Notes: generated by a model from the letters alone, not told the origin. A DNA stretch of 64,000 nt from Litchfieldia sinesaloumensis (GCF_900156865.1 NZ_LT732529.1:2277805-2341804); one strand, 5' to 3'; positions 17,581-27,817 are shown, counted from the stretch's first letter. Program-made: numbers and translations.

Positions 17581-19299
17581 CTATAAATTTCTCTTGAGAT
17601 AAGCGATTAGCTCATCCTTATCCCATGTGTTAATGACGTTTTCTTTTTTAATCCAACCTTTTGTAGCCGCTGAAATACCATATACCATGTCGTCTAGCAT
17701 CTCTATATTATGTGCATCTGTGTTAATCACTAGTTTAACTCCTGCGTCTTGTGCCTTTCTAATATATTCTGAAGAAAGGTCCAATCTATTCAAATTCGCA
17801 TTTAATTCTAATGCAGTATTCGTTTCTTTTGCTAGTTCAATTAATAAATCCACATCCACGTCATATCCATTCCGACGCCCAAGTATTCTTCCAGTTGGGT
17901 GTGCAATGATATCAACATGGAGATTCTCCAGTGCTGTTTTTAAACGTTGCATGATTTTCTCTCTTGGTTGTGAAAAGCTTGAATGGATGGACGCAATGAC
18001 AACATCAACATCTCTAATAATTTCGTCATTATAGTCTAGTCTACCATCTGGTAGGATGTCCATTTCGACACCGGTTAAGATTGTAAAGTCGTCATAGTTT
18101 TCATTTATTCTTCTAATTTCTCTGTGTTGTTCAAGTAACCGCTCCGGACTAAGTCCGTTGGCAACTCGAAGATATTGGGAATGATCTGTAATTGCCATAT
18201 AGCGATAACCCTTTTTTCTACATGCTTCAACCATCTCTTCAATTGTAAATGCTCCATCGCTCCATGATGTATGCATATGAAGATCACCTTTAATGTCTTC
18301 AAGTCGAATATGTTCGACTGGTTGTTGGAATGCTTCTACCTCCGAACCATCTTCTCTAAGCTCCGGCGGGATAAAGGTCAGTCCAAAATATTGATAGAAT
18401 TCTTCCTCAGTCGTAAAGGTTTTTATTTCGCCTGTATCACTATTTTCAACACCGTATTCACTAATCTTCTCACCACGATCTTTTGCTAATTGCCTCATTC
18501 GTACATTATGATCCTTACTACCCGTAAAATGGTGAAGGGTCGTTGCAAACTCGTGTGGCTTCACAAGACGAAAATCTACCGAAATATCATAACTGTACGT
18601 AATCTGCACGGAAACCTTTGTATCACCACTAGCGATAATGCCGGAAATGTTCTTAAGTTGCAATAATTGTTCCCGTACTTTTCCAGGCTCATTTGTTGCT
18701 ATAATAAAATCGAGATCTTTTATCGTTTCCCTCATTCGTCGTAGACTGCCCGCACGTGAGTATGTATCAATGCCCTCCATTGTACTAAGCTGTTCTTCAA
18801 TTTCTTCAGCTAGTGCAAGCATTAAAGCAATAGGGAGACGATCCGGTCGTTTTCCATATTCCTCAATGGCAACGAGTATTTTTTCCTCTGTCTTTTTTCC
18901 GAATCCTGCTAGATGTTGAATTTTTTCGTTTACACAAGCTTGTTTTAGCATTTCCATATCTTCAATGCCAAGTTCTTGATAGAGCTTGGCTATTTTTTTG
19001 CCACCAAGTCCTGGGAGATTTAACAGTGGTATGAGTCCTTCTGGTACTTTTTCTTTAAGTTCAATCAGTACATTTGACTGACCAGTTTCAATATATTCTG
19101 TGATCACAGCTGCAGTACCTTTACCAATTCCCGGTAGTTTAGTGAAATCATCAATAGTTGACAAACTACGGTCATCATTTTCCAGAGCTGCTGCAGCCTT
19201 TCGAAAGGCTGATATTTTAAATGGGTTGTCTCCTTTAAGTTCCATGTAAATTGCTATGGTTTCTAATAAACGGATTACATCTTTCTTATTGATTGTCAT
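17581..19299 (-). CDS. polX: DNA polymerase X family protein with PHP domain
   Basis: A 572-residue PolX. Two helix-hairpin-helix motifs lie in the first 130 residues (LPGIGKGTAAVI; LPGLGGKKIAKLY), the nucleotidyltransferase core includes RAGSLRRMRETIKDLDFI, and the C-terminal PHP domain starts near residue 335 with DLHMHTSWSDGA and ends with NTDAHNIEML. The enzyme fills short gaps in base-excision repair; the PHP domain gives exonuclease and AP-endonuclease activity. I chose ATG at 19299 over an upstream GTG because AGGTGG lies seven bases before it and the protein then begins as expected. Confidence 0.94.
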   Translation of the reverse strand: MTINKKDVIRLLETIAIYMELKGDNPFKISAFRKAAAALENDDRSLSTIDDFTKLPGIGKGTAAVITEYIETGQSNVLIELKEKVPEGLIPLLNLPGLGGKKIAKLYQELGIEDMEMLKQACVNEKIQHLAGFGKKTEEKILVAIEEYGKRPDRLPIALMLALAEEIEEQLSTMEGIDTYSRAGSLRRMRETIKDLDFIIATNEPGKVREQLLQLKNISGIIASGDTKVSVQITYSYDISVDFRLVKPHEFATTLHHFTGSKDHNVRMRQLAKDRGEKISEYGVENSDTGEIKTFTTEEEFYQYFGLTFIPPELREDGSEVEAFQQPVEHIRLEDIKGDLHMHTSWSDGAFTIEEMVEACRKKGYRYMAITDHSQYLRVANGLSPERLLEQHREIRRINENYDDFTILTGVEMDILPDGRLDYNDEIIRDVDVVIASIHSSFSQPREKIMQRLKTALENLHVDIIAHPTGRILGRRNGYDVDVDLLIELAKETNTALELNANLNRLDLSSEYIRKAQDAGVKLVINTDAHNIEMLDDMVYGISAATKGWIKKENVINTWDKDELIAYLKRNL

Positions 19300-19423
19300 T
19301 TTTCCTACCACCTACCCTATTCCATACGATTAACTATCCAAAATGATACAGATTTTTTGTTAAAAAGTCACTTATTGTGTAAGTTATATAATCCATAAGC
19401 AACAATCTAGTAGAAAAAGCCAT

Positions 19424-19451
19424 AAAAAAAACTTCCCTAAAAAGAGAAGTT
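19424..19451 (-). terminator. cvpA terminator
   Basis: AACTTCTC/GGGAAGTT hairpin with an A/T loop followed by TTTTTTT on the minus strand, directly after the cvpA stop. Confidence 0.8.
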
Positions 19452-19457
19452 AAGAGA

Positions 19458-19985
19458 TTAAATCCACAAATCCTTGATTTTACCAGTGAAGAATGGAGTA
19501 TGTTGAACGATCATTTTGGCCATAAATGAATCATTTAGATTAGACTGAACCATCTCTACCGGAAGTAATGCCCCAATATAAAGGATGATAAATACAACTA
19601 AATAAACTTCAACAAAACCTAGTAGGCCACCAGCCCAGCCGTTAATTTGTTTTAAAATTGGTAGATTCGCAAGGAAATCTAGCATTGAACCAATTATTTG
19701 CCATAAGAACTTAGTAGCAAAGAAGATGATAGCAAAAGCAATAGCTCGATAATAAGCCGTTTCTAAATTGGTTTCTTCAAATAAAAACTTCATTGTTTCG
19801 GTATCACCGAAAGTTGGATATGGAATCCATAAGATTAATTTGGGCATAAGTTCATCATAATAGAGATATGCAACGATAAATGCAACAATAAAACCAGTTA
19901 GATGAACGATTTGAAGGATGAAACCCCTTCTCAAACCAATTAAAAATCCCATTATGAGGATGATTATTAAGATTAAATCGAACAT
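19458..19985 (-). CDS. yshB: CvpA family membrane protein (YshB)
   Basis: A 175-residue membrane protein with four predicted helices, beginning MFDLILIIILIMGFLIGLRRG, the usual opening of CvpA family proteins. A conserved GWAGGLLGFVEVYLV segment is present near residue 120. In E. coli the family is tied to colicin V production and envelope stress; its role in Bacillus is not settled. It starts 6 bp after zapA and is cotranscribed with it. Confidence 0.85.
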   Translation of the reverse strand: MFDLILIIILIMGFLIGLRRGFILQIVHLTGFIVAFIVAYLYYDELMPKLILWIPYPTFGDTETMKFLFEETNLETAYYRAIAFAIIFFATKFLWQIIGSMLDFLANLPILKQINGWAGGLLGFVEVYLVVFIILYIGALLPVEMVQSNLNDSFMAKMIVQHTPFFTGKIKDLWI

Positions 19986-19991
19986 ACCACG

Positions 19992-20261
19992 TCAATCCTT
20001 TTCATTTTTTACTTGCTCTAAAAGCTTTTCCAGCTCTTCATAGTCTTCCTTGAGCTTTAAATGTTCATGAACAATATTAACCGCTGTTAATACTGCTAGT
20101 TTATTAATATCAAGTGTTGGATTTTTATCACTAATTTCTCTCATTTTATCATCGACAATTGAGGCCACGAGGCGTATATGACTTGTGCTCTCAGACCCGA
20201 TAATCGAATATTGTTGTCCATATATATCTACTGTGGTTCTTGTTTTGTGTGGCTGTGACAA
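19992..20261 (-). CDS. zapA: cell division protein ZapA
   Basis: An 89-residue ZapA that bundles and stabilises FtsZ filaments at the division site. The N-terminal globular part contains [17 protein letters not shown] and the C-terminal part is a coiled coil (about residues 45-89, with [20 protein letters not shown]). I chose TTG at 20261, eight bases after GGAGG, because the protein then aligns end to end with B. subtilis ZapA; the longer frame is unconserved hydrophobic sequence. Confidence 0.9.
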   Translation of the reverse strand: MSQPHKTRTTVDIYGQQYSIIGSESTSHIRLVASIVDDKMREISDKNPTLDINKLAVLTAVNIVHEHLKLKEDYEELEKLLEQVKNEKD

Positions 20262-20403
20262 GTAGTTGGCCTCCATTCTAGTCAATCCTACAAATAATAA
20301 TACCATGAACAGGTTATGTATGGAAAGAAATCTCAACAAACGTTATGATTGAATATGAAGAATTTTATCCAATCTTGTATAAAAATAGTAGGGGTTGTTA
20401 TAT

Positions 20404-21348
20404 TTGTCGAATACCGTCTTAAAGTGTACCCTTAAAACCATTGAAAAAATGAAATCTCATTATCTTAGCCAATTGCAAGATAAAGTTCCTCAAGGTGGGT
20501 TGTTTGTTGCGAAAATACCTAACTGTACAATTACAGCATATAAATCCGGAAAAGTATTATTTCAAGGCGGAAACGCCGGTATTGAGGCAGAAAAATGGGG
20601 AACCTCCGAAACAGGAACTAAAGCTTCTAAAACGAGCGCTCCAAAAGCAACAGTGAGAAAAAATGCTAGCTTACCATCTAATATTGCAACACTTTCAATG
20701 GTCGGTTCAGACGAGGTTGGTACTGGTGATTATTTCGGACCAATTACAGTCGTAGCTGCCTTTGTATCGAATGAACAGATTGCACTATTAAGGGAGTTAG
20801 GAGTAAAAGATTCTAAGGATTTAAATGACAAACAAATCTGCGAGATAGCTGAATCGATTATTCATGTTATTCCTTACAGTTTGTTAACTTTACATAATGA
20901 AAAATACAATGAACTTCAATCAAAAGGCATGACACAAGGTAAAATGAAGGCATTACTTCATAATCAGGCAATCGGGCATGTTTTAAGAAAAATTGCTCCC
21001 ACCACTCCGGATGGTATTTTAATTGATCAGTTTGCTGTACCTGACGTTTATTTTAGGCATCTATCAGGGCAAAAGGAGATTATTAAAGACAAGGTATATT
21101 TCAGTACCAAAGCTGAAGGAGTTCATCTTTCAGTTGCTGCCGCTTCTATTATTGCTAGATATGCGTTTGTAAAAGAATTTGATAAGTTAAGTGAAAAGGC
21201 TGGATTAGAACTAAAGAAGGGTGCCGGGGCTCAGGTCGACGTAGTAGCAGCAAAGCTCATTAAAAAACACGGAGTAGCTGCACTCCACACCTTCACAAAA
21301 CAGCATTTTGCCAATACGGATAAAGCAAAAAAAATAGCGGGAATTTGA
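20404..21348 (+). CDS. rnhC: ribonuclease HIII
   Basis: A 314-residue RNase HIII that cuts RNA in RNA-DNA hybrids such as R-loops. The N-terminal TBP-like substrate-binding domain (about 1-80) carries ITAYKSGKVLFQG; the catalytic domain starts with GSDEVGTGDYFGP, the acidic motif typical of HIII, followed by ILIDQFAVP and AEGVHLSVAAASIIARY. I chose TTG at 20404: AGGGG ends nine bases upstream and the product MSNTVLKCTL matches the family start. It is divergent from zapA with a 142-bp shared upstream region. Confidence 0.94.
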   Translation: MSNTVLKCTLKTIEKMKSHYLSQLQDKVPQGGLFVAKIPNCTITAYKSGKVLFQGGNAGIEAEKWGTSETGTKASKTSAPKATVRKNASLPSNIATLSMVGSDEVGTGDYFGPITVVAAFVSNEQIALLRELGVKDSKDLNDKQICEIAESIIHVIPYSLLTLHNEKYNELQSKGMTQGKMKALLHNQAIGHVLRKIAPTTPDGILIDQFAVPDVYFRHLSGQKEIIKDKVYFSTKAEGVHLSVAAASIIARYAFVKEFDKLSEKAGLELKKGAGAQVDVVAAKLIKKHGVAALHTFTKQHFANTDKAKKIAGI

Positions 21349-21349
21349 A

Positions 21350-21383
21350 AATGGAGTGGGCATCAGCCCACTCCATTTCTCTT
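21350..21383 (+). terminator. bidirectional terminator between rnhC and pheT
   Basis: Perfect 10-bp stem TGGAGTGGGC/GCCCACTCCA (21352-21361, 21366-21375) followed by TTTCTCTT on the plus strand and TTTTC on the minus strand. It lies between two convergent stop codons. Confidence 0.88.
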
Positions 21384-21384
21384 A

Positions 21385-23799
21385 TTATGATCTTAATGTT
21401 GCGTCAAATTTATCAGAAACTGCTTTTAATACTTTTTCATGTGCCTTGGTTACTTCTTCTTCGGTTAGCGTACGCTCTGGGTCAAAATATTTGATTGAAT
21501 ATGCAACTGATTTTTTACCAGGCTCCATTCTCTCTCCTTCGTATAAGTCGAAGATTGTAACATCGCGAAGAAGCTTACCGCCAGCCTCAATAATAACCTG
21601 TTTCATGTCTCCTGCAGCCACGTTACTGTCCACAACAAGTGCAATGTCACGTGTCATGGATGGGAAGCGTGGAATTGGCTGATATAAAATCTCATCTACA
21701 TCTGCTTCTAGAACATCCTTTAAAGATAATTCAACCACATAAGTTGGTGATAAATCTAAGTCTTTTTGGACATTCGGATGAATTTGACCAACAAATCCAA
21801 TTTCTTTATTATCCAAAACTACTATTGCTGTGCGCCCAGGATGCATTCCCTCCACTCTCGCTTGAAGGAAAGAAATTCTGCTTTCAAGACCTAGTTTTTC
21901 AAATAGTCCTTCTAGGATTCCTTTTACTACATAGAAATCTACTGCTTTTTTCTCACCTTGCCATGTTGGGGATAACCATGAACCAGTAGTGGCAATTGCT
22001 AAGTGTTCCTTTTCTTCTGGTAAATCTTGATTAGGTTTTGTAATAAATACTGAGCTTGTTTCATAAGTAGCTACACTATCGATTTGACGAGCGAGGTTAT
22101 GTGAAACAACTTCTAATAGATGCGGAAGTAGACTTAATCTTAAAAGACTACGCTCTTCGCTCATAGGCATCGCTAGACGAATTGGTTGGCTTGTTTCAAG
22201 CGCGTATTTAGATACTTTTTCTGCACTTGTAAGTGAATATGTGATGCTTTGGTATAATCCAACACCTTCTAAGTATCTTCTAACTAACCGACGCTTCGCT
22301 TGGTAATCCGTTAATCTTCCAGGATTTGATTCACCAACTGGTAGTGTCGTAGGTAATTCATCATACCCATAAAGCCTCGCAACTTCCTCTATTAGATCCT
22401 CTTCGATTGTAATGTCCGGTCTACGAGTAGGTGCCGTTACATGGAATAGGTCATTATCCACTGTGTATGAGAATTTTAGGTTTGTAAAAATCTCTTCAAC
22501 TTTGTCTATTGTAATTTCAGTTCCTAATACTTTGTTGATTCTCTCTAGCGACACAGATACAGTCACAGGTTGAAGCTCTAAAGTATCTACTGCCACAACA
22601 CCATCTAGAACGACTCCACCTGCTAGTTCTACCATAAGTTCTGCAGCTCGGTCAGCGGCTTCACGAGTACGGTTTGGATCAATACCTTTTTCAAAACGAG
22701 CACTTGCCTCACTTCGTAAACCATGATCCTTAGATGACTTACGGATTGTACTACCTGCAAAATAAGCTGATTCAATTAAAACAGTTGTAGTATCGTTCTT
22801 AACTTCAGAATTTGCTCCACCCATAACACCTGCTAATGCGACTGGCACTGTGCCATTTGTAATGACAAGGTGGTCAGTAGTTAGCGTTCTTTCGGCATCA
22901 TCTAAAGTTGTAATCTTTTCACCATCTTTTGCACGTCTAACAAGAATTTCTTTTGAACCAAGACGGTCATAGTCAAACGCATGTAACGGTTGTCCGTACT
23001 CCAATAAAATATAATTTGTAATATCAACAACATTATTATGTGGACGGATTCCTTCTGCCATTAAACGTGTTTGTAGCCATAATGGAGATGGTCCAATTTT
23101 TACATCCTTCACGACTCGAGCCACATACAACGGGTTGTCTTCGTTTGCCTCAACGGAAATAGAAATATAATCTTCTGCTTTTTCTGTTGAAGTTGTTACT
23201 TTTGGTTCAGGAAGCTTGACATCTTTACCTAAGATTGCAGCGACCTCATAAGCGACTCCAAGCATACTTAAGCAATCCGCACGGTTAGGGGTTAACCCTA
23301 ACTCAAGAACTCTGTCATCTAGGTTTAATTGTGCGAGTGCATCTGTTCCTGGTTCTACATCATGTGGGAATACAAAGATTCCTTCCGCATATTCCTTTGA
23401 AACAAGTTTGGATTCAATGCCAAGCTCCTGAAGTGAACAAATCATGCCGTTTGATTCCTCACCACGAAGCTTTGCCTTTTTAATTTTAAAATTACCAGGT
23501 AATACAGCACCGACTTTTGCTACGACAACCTTTTGGCCTTTGGCAACATTTGGTGCACCACAAATAATTTGAACCGGTTCACCTTCACCTATATCAACAA
23601 GACACTTATTAAGCTTGTCTGCATTTGGATGTTGCTCACATTCAAGAACATGTCCAACTACGATTCCACTAATGCCTTCCCCTAGGTGATCTACACCTTC
23701 AACTTCAATACCACTTCTAGTAATCATCTCTGCTAGTTCTTCAGCTGATACACCTGTTAAATCAACGTACTCTTGTAACCATTTATAAGAAACAAACAT
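21385..23799 (-). CDS. pheT: phenylalanine--tRNA ligase beta subunit
   Basis: An 804-residue subunit, the normal long bacterial form. Domains in order: N-terminal tRNA-binding EMAP/OB domain (about 40-150, with [14 protein letters not shown]), B3/B4 editing domain (about 210-400, including [15 protein letters not shown] and [10 protein letters not shown]), B5 domain, core catalytic-like domain, and a C-terminal anticodon-binding ferredoxin-like domain ([16 protein letters not shown] near 710). Together with PheS it charges tRNA-Phe and edits Tyr-tRNA-Phe. It lies 12 bp after pheS in the T-box-controlled operon. Confidence 0.97.
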   Translation of the reverse strand: MFVSYKWLQEYVDLTGVSAEELAEMITRSGIEVEGVDHLGEGISGIVVGHVLECEQHPNADKLNKCLVDIGEGEPVQIICGAPNVAKGQKVVVAKVGAVLPGNFKIKKAKLRGEESNGMICSLQELGIESKLVSKEYAEGIFVFPHDVEPGTDALAQLNLDDRVLELGLTPNRADCLSMLGVAYEVAAILGKDVKLPEPKVTTSTEKAEDYISISVEANEDNPLYVARVVKDVKIGPSPLWLQTRLMAEGIRPHNNVVDITNYILLEYGQPLHAFDYDRLGSKEILVRRAKDGEKITTLDDAERTLTTDHLVITNGTVPVALAGVMGGANSEVKNDTTTVLIESAYFAGSTIRKSSKDHGLRSEASARFEKGIDPNRTREAADRAAELMVELAGGVVLDGVVAVDTLELQPVTVSVSLERINKVLGTEITIDKVEEIFTNLKFSYTVDNDLFHVTAPTRRPDITIEEDLIEEVARLYGYDELPTTLPVGESNPGRLTDYQAKRRLVRRYLEGVGLYQSITYSLTSAEKVSKYALETSQPIRLAMPMSEERSLLRLSLLPHLLEVVSHNLARQIDSVATYETSSVFITKPNQDLPEEKEHLAIATTGSWLSPTWQGEKKAVDFYVVKGILEGLFEKLGLESRISFLQARVEGMHPGRTAIVVLDNKEIGFVGQIHPNVQKDLDLSPTYVVELSLKDVLEADVDEILYQPIPRFPSMTRDIALVVDSNVAAGDMKQVIIEAGGKLLRDVTIFDLYEGERMEPGKKSVAYSIKYFDPERTLTEEEVTKAHEKVLKAVSDKFDATLRS

Positions 23800-23811
23800 G
23801 TTTTTTCCTCC

Positions 23812-24846
23812 TTAAGCCCGATTGAATTGTTTAATGAAGCGATTATCATTTGTGTATAGATGACGAATATCATCAATTCCATATTTCAACATAGCAATTC
23901 GCTCTGGGCCCATTCCAAACGCAAATCCAGTATACTTCTTCGAATCAAAACCTGACATTTCAAGTACATTTGGATGAACCATACCAGCACCTAAAATCTC
24001 AATCCAACCTGTTTTCTTACATACATTACAACCATCTCCTCCACACTTAAAGCAAGAGATATCCATCTCAACTGATGGCTCAGTAAAAGGGAAGAAGCTA
24101 GGACGTAAACGTATTTCACGGTCCTCACCAAACATCTTTTTCGCAAAAGTGTCTAGAGTCCCTTTCAGGTCGGTCATACGAATATTTTCATCAACAACCA
24201 ATCCTTCAATTTGTGTGAATTGATGAGAGTGTGTAGCATCGTCGTTATCACGGCGATACACTTTTCCTGGACAAATAATCTTAACAGGACCTTTTCCTTT
24301 ATGTTTTTCCATTGTTCGTGCTTGAACAGGAGAAGTTTGGGTACGAAGCAGAATATCTTCCGTAATATAGAACGAATCCTGCATGTCTCTTGCAGGGTGG
24401 TCCTTTGGTAAATTCAAAGCTTCGAAATTATAATAATCTTTTTCGACTTCAGGTCCTTCTGCAATTGAATAACCCATTCCTAAGAATAGATCCTCAATTT
24501 CTTCAATAACCTTTGTAAGTGGGTGCGGTCCCCCAACCTTTAGCGGTCTACCAGGTAATGTAACGTCAATCGTTTCAGTAGCTAGTTTTCTCTCCACCTC
24601 TTCTTTTTCAAGTACCTCTTGTTTAGTTGTTAATTTTTCAGTAATTTGCTCTCTTACTTCATTAACAAGTGCCCCCATTTTGGGACGCTCTTCTGCAGAA
24701 AGCTTTCCCATCCCTCTTAGTACTTCAGTGATAGGTCCTTTTTTCCCTAGATACGCAACACGAATATCATTTAATTCTTTAAGATCTGTTGCAGCTTCTA
24801 CTTTTGCAAGAGCTTCTTCTTTCAGCTCAAGTAATCTTTCTTGCAT
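23812..24846 (-). CDS. pheS: phenylalanine--tRNA ligase alpha subunit
   Basis: A 344-residue class II synthetase catalytic subunit. An N-terminal coiled coil (residues 1-90) binds tRNA; motif 1 ([19 protein letters not shown]), motif 2 ([20 protein letters not shown]) and motif 3 ([17 protein letters not shown]) are all present. AAGGAGG lies six bases before the ATG. The mRNA leader contains a Phe T-box and, between the T-box and the ribosome binding site, a dispersed repeat. Confidence 0.98.
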   Translation of the reverse strand: MQERLLELKEEALAKVEAATDLKELNDIRVAYLGKKGPITEVLRGMGKLSAEERPKMGALVNEVREQITEKLTTKQEVLEKEEVERKLATETIDVTLPGRPLKVGGPHPLTKVIEEIEDLFLGMGYSIAEGPEVEKDYYNFEALNLPKDHPARDMQDSFYITEDILLRTQTSPVQARTMEKHKGKGPVKIICPGKVYRRDNDDATHSHQFTQIEGLVVDENIRMTDLKGTLDTFAKKMFGEDREIRLRPSFFPFTEPSVEMDISCFKCGGDGCNVCKKTGWIEILGAGMVHPNVLEMSGFDSKKYTGFAFGMGPERIAMLKYGIDDIRHLYTNDNRFIKQFNRA

Positions 24847-24861
24847 TTCATTTCCTCCTTA

Positions 24862-24985
24862 GTTAGAAAAGCGCATGGCGCCTGATTATCGACGACAAGC
24901 ATAAGACGAGCGCTGATAGAAGGTGCATTTTACCTTCAGAAGCGATTGGCTTAGACCAAAGAGCCGATGGCGCCAGGGCTAGACA
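24862..24985. repeat. dispersed GCGCC-type intergenic repeat inside the pheST leader
   Basis: A roughly 120-bp element bounded by GGCGCCTGATTATCG-type and CGATGGCGCC-type ends, with inner hairpins GAAGGT/ACCTTC and GGCTTA/TAAGCC. Its minus-strand ends read CTAGCCCTGGCGCC and GGCGCCATGCGCTTTTCT, the look of a repeat common between genes of many Bacillaceae. It lies after the T-box terminator and before the pheS ribosome binding site, so it is part of the mRNA leader. Confidence 0.7.
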
Positions 24986-24992
24986 TAATGAC

Positions 24993-25031
24993 AAAATAAA
25001 AAACCTCAATCCCTATAAAAGGGACGAGGTT
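24993..25031 (-). terminator. pheST T-box terminator
   Basis: AACCTCGTCCC pairs with GGGATTGAGGTT (25002-25013, 25021-25031), followed on the minus strand by TTTTTTATTTTG. Confidence 0.9.
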
Positions 25032-25258
25032 TAGAATCGCGGTACCACCCTTGTTAACAATCACATTAATGTAACTGTTCACTTCATTTCGATAACGGCA
25101 AAAGCCGGTACACCTTTACGAATACATTTGTATACGGTCCCAGTGCCAACTCAAGAGGTGAATTCACTTTCTTCTGCTATAAAAATGCTTTCAGTCACGG
25201 CATTTTCTCCCTACATAGTGAGTGGAAAGTTACTCTTCTCTTTCATCGTTTTTTTACT
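25004..25258 (-). ncRNA. T-box leader of pheST (Phe specifier)
   Basis: The T-box sequence AAGGGTGGTACCGCG lies at 25037-25051 on the minus strand, just before the terminator. Upstream is a long Stem I region beginning near AAAGAGAAGAGTAAC. The specifier is read as TTC in GAATTCACCTC (about 25152-25164). Uncharged tRNA-Phe would pair with the specifier and the T-box bulge and prevent termination. Confidence 0.93.
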
Positions 25259-25279
25259 ATATGTAAGCATATAAAATAT

Positions 25280-25308
25280 ATTATACGTATTCTCGATGTG
25301 CAAATCAA
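25280..25308 (-). promoter_or_regulatory. pheST promoter
   Basis: TTGATT (25303-25308) and TATAAT (25280-25285), spacer 17 bp, on the minus strand. The start would lie just upstream of T-box Stem I. Confidence 0.78.
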
Positions 25309-25336
25309 ACCCATTTTTAATTTCAGAGATAAGATT

Positions 25337-25897
25337 TTATTTAAACATACGCACTAAAAACCCATTTTCCTGGATTTCTGGTGCAAAAAAGCTAATTCCA
25401 GAACCCGCTAACGCAGTAAAAACAATCGTCCATACTAGTAAACTTGTAATCATCCAGCCAGTTACTAATTTTCTACTTGAACCAAAACTCATGCTCATAA
25501 AAGCAGATATATGTGAGCCAACCAGTAAAGGGCCGAGAATCGTTAAACCGGGTAAACCATACTTGTCAAAAATAGTCCGTGCTCGCTTTTCTTTTTTCGA
25601 TTCCTCTGCAGCATGAATCTCTGCACTTTCTTGAGAGATAATCCCTTCACCTTCTAGTGGCTCCATTCTCTCCACTTCTCTGACTGGGTTTTTCTTTTGT
25701 TTTCGAGCTTTCATCCAGACCTTGATTTTATCAACAAATAATATTAAGAGTAAAACAGTTAGTAAGTTTCCTAAAAAGCCGAGAATAGCAACAGGTATAG
25801 GAGACAACCCACCAACAATTGCAATTGGAATAACTGCAATTAGTTCAAATAAGGGTACAGCGGCCAGTATAAAGACTAACAGATAAGATATTAACAT
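25337..25897 (-). CDS. small multi-drug export family membrane protein
   Basis: A 186-residue integral membrane protein with about four helices (5-27, 30-53, 112-135 weak, 145-170) and a charged cytosolic loop rich in Glu and Lys (about 65-110). The layout and the LGPLLVGSHISAF segment fit the Pfam family named Sm_multidrug_ex (COG2426). Despite the family name, transport of drugs is not well established. It precedes the pheST promoter and follows the YwaF-like gene by 44 bp. Confidence 0.65.
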   Translation of the reverse strand: MLISYLLVFILAAVPLFELIAVIPIAIVGGLSPIPVAILGFLGNLLTVLLLILFVDKIKVWMKARKQKKNPVREVERMEPLEGEGIISQESAEIHAAEESKKEKRARTIFDKYGLPGLTILGPLLVGSHISAFMSMSFGSSRKLVTGWMITSLLVWTIVFTALAGSGISFFAPEIQENGFLVRMFK

Positions 25898-25941
25898 TCA
25901 AAACACCTCAATTACTAAGATTCGTACACTTATATACGAGC

Positions 25942-26691
25942 TTAGTTTTTAAAGGTTTCATTTTTTTTACGGGGCGCTGTATCCCTTTTAATCACAAATG
26001 GTAAATAAAGGATTAAAAACATAACCAAGGCGACAATTTCTAATGATATAATATACCATGGATACGGTCCAAGAAAGTCAATTATACTCGGATTGAATGG
26101 CTTTCTAGCAAGAAACATATAATTGCCTCCTGTTACTTTGTTAATGAAAAAAACAATCAACGCAAGTACATTTAATGCAATGAAGGCCTTCCATATCGAT
26201 TTGAGTGTTGGTCTGCACTTCTCGTACCAAAGCATATATAAGCTCGCTAGAATAATTGCGATATGAGCGAGAAAGAAATGAAAATACCGATAGTGAGGAA
26301 AGTCATATGCGAGTTCCGGTGTTAACATTGCCTGCAACGCTCCTCCAATACCTAAAAAATACGTTATTTCAAACAAAAAATAACTGCGAGTCAATAGCAT
26401 GATAATGCTTAAAAATAACGAAATGGAGCAGAGTTGAAGAGGAAGGGAATCAATTGGATTCCAAACTCCCGTATGCACGTACCAAACATAAAGAGACACC
26501 TCACTTATCAATAGAAAAAAAGCTAGGGACCATCGAATGATGGTTTTACCTTTTGTGAGCCCTGCTCGCCAATAAAATAGTAAAAACCCTGATCCTATCA
26601 ATAATCCTAGCATGATGATATGTGAAGATGATAACCATTGAAATGGCTCTCCAACGACTGACCTTCCAAAAAAATCGCTAATTAGACTCAC
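25942..26691 (-). CDS. TIGR02206 / YwaF-like integral membrane protein
   Basis: A 249-residue protein with six or seven hydrophobic helices. The conserved stretches VWNPIDSLPLQLCSIS and LAYDFPHYRYFHFFLAHIAIILA fit the TIGR02206 family to which B. subtilis YwaF belongs; these histidine- and cysteine-bearing segments are the most conserved part and are distantly like TMEM164. The start is GTG at 26691, six bases after the upstream methyltransferase stop. Function not established. Confidence 0.7.
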   Translation of the reverse strand: MSLISDFFGRSVVGEPFQWLSSSHIIMLGLLIGSGFLLFYWRAGLTKGKTIIRWSLAFFLLISEVSLYVWYVHTGVWNPIDSLPLQLCSISLFLSIIMLLTRSYFLFEITYFLGIGGALQAMLTPELAYDFPHYRYFHFFLAHIAIILASLYMLWYEKCRPTLKSIWKAFIALNVLALIVFFINKVTGGNYMFLARKPFNPSIIDFLGPYPWYIISLEIVALVMFLILYLPFVIKRDTAPRKKNETFKN

Positions 26692-26697
26692 TCCTCT

Positions 26698-27447
26698 TTA
26701 TCGCAAATGATAAAGTAAAATCCCGGCTGCCACAGCTACATTTAACGATTCGCTTTTCCCGTAAATCGGTATATATAAATTTTGGTCTGTTTTTTCTAGA
26801 AATTCGGTATTTACTCCATTCCCTTCATTCCCAACGATTAGTGCAAAAGAATCTCCAACAGTAGTTTCTTTATAATCAATTGCATTCTTCAATGAAGTTC
26901 CATAGACTTTAATACCCTCTTGTTGAACACGCATAATGGTTTCATGTAGATTTCCCTTTAAAATAGGTATATGAAAGATTGAGCCTTGTGTAGAACGAAT
27001 GACCTTAGAATTATAGACATCAACACTTCCATCACCAATAACTACTGCATCAATCCCTGCTGCATCTGCAGTACGAATCATGGTTCCAAGATTCCCAGGG
27101 TCCTGGACAGCATCGATCAATAACAACCTAGAAAACTTTCCACTAGTATTTGTTGAATATTGTTCGCAAATTGCCGCCACTCCCTGAGAGGTATCTGTAT
27201 CACTTAGGTCTTGCATGATTTTTTCAGTCACAATAGTGATTGATATGTCATCCACACTCCAGCTTGTAGGAATATCAGTTGCTTCACTTATTATTAATTC
27301 TTGAATTAACACATCACTTTTTAGTGCCTCTTCGACTAAATGAAACCCTTCTATGATAAATAGTCCAGTTTTCTCACGTTCTTTTTTTGTATGTAATTTT
27401 TTCCACTGTTTGATTTGAGGATTTTTACTCGATTCAATTCGTTTCAA
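26698..27447 (-). CDS. ysgA: TrmH (SPOUT) family RNA 2'-O-methyltransferase YsgA
   Basis: A 249-residue methyltransferase. An N-terminal RNA-binding L30e-like domain contains WKKLHTKKEREKTGLFIIEG; the SPOUT domain shows LLIDAVQDPGNLGTMIRTADAAG, ALIVGNEGNGV and IPIYGKSESLNVAVAAGILLY, the three motifs that form the trefoil knot and SAM site. The exact rRNA or tRNA target is not evident. I chose TTG at 27447, which gives MKRIESSKNPQIKQW as in relatives; a start at 27531 would add 28 unconserved residues. Confidence 0.88.
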   Translation of the reverse strand: MKRIESSKNPQIKQWKKLHTKKEREKTGLFIIEGFHLVEEALKSDVLIQELIISEATDIPTSWSVDDISITIVTEKIMQDLSDTDTSQGVAAICEQYSTNTSGKFSRLLLIDAVQDPGNLGTMIRTADAAGIDAVVIGDGSVDVYNSKVIRSTQGSIFHIPILKGNLHETIMRVQQEGIKVYGTSLKNAIDYKETTVGDSFALIVGNEGNGVNTEFLEKTDQNLYIPIYGKSESLNVAVAAGILLYHLR

Positions 27448-27528
27448 CGTACTTATTGCTCCTTTATGCTCATTCTTTTTTCCATTATATCCTAATAAGG
27501 ATACATAAAAAAGGCGCATACCGTAAAC

Positions 27529-27535
27529 CATACTA
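27529..27535 (+). promoter_or_regulatory. possible SigG -10 box of sspI
   Basis: CATACTA fits the SigG -10 consensus (CATNHTA) and lies about 35 bp before sspI, a gene class known to be SigG-dependent. I could not find a convincing -35 at the correct spacing. Confidence 0.35.
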
Positions 27536-27569
27536 AAGAAAAAGTTACATAGGAAAGGTGTGCATGTGA

Positions 27570-27779
27570 ATGAATTTGAATTTAAGACATGCTGTTAAGC
27601 ATAATGTCTCAGGGAACTCTCAAGCTGAATTAGAGGATACAATTGTTGATGCAATCCAAAGTGGCGAGGAAAAGATGCTTCCTGGTTTAGGTGTATTATT
27701 TGAAGTAATTTGGCAAAATGCAAGCCAAGAAGACAAACAAGAAATGCTTACAACTTTAGAACAAGGATTAAAGCAATAA
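27570..27779 (+). CDS. sspI: small acid-soluble spore protein I
   Basis: A 69-residue minor SASP, found in the spore core. The sequence [18 protein letters not shown] and the [18 protein letters not shown] segment are characteristic of SspI. It is a single-gene unit with its own terminator, expected to be expressed late in the forespore. Its presence shows that the organism sporulates. Confidence 0.95.
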   Translation: MNLNLRHAVKHNVSGNSQAELEDTIVDAIQSGEEKMLPGLGVLFEVIWQNASQEDKQEMLTTLEQGLKQ

Positions 27780-27789
27780 AAACAAAACA

Positions 27790-27817
27790 AAAGCCGATGA
27801 CGCATCATCGGCTTTTT
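27790..27817 (+). terminator. bidirectional terminator between sspI and ysdC
   Basis: Perfect 11-bp stem AAAGCCGATGA/TCATCGGCTTT with loop CGCA. T-rich on the plus side; it also lies right after the convergent ysdC stop. Confidence 0.85.
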
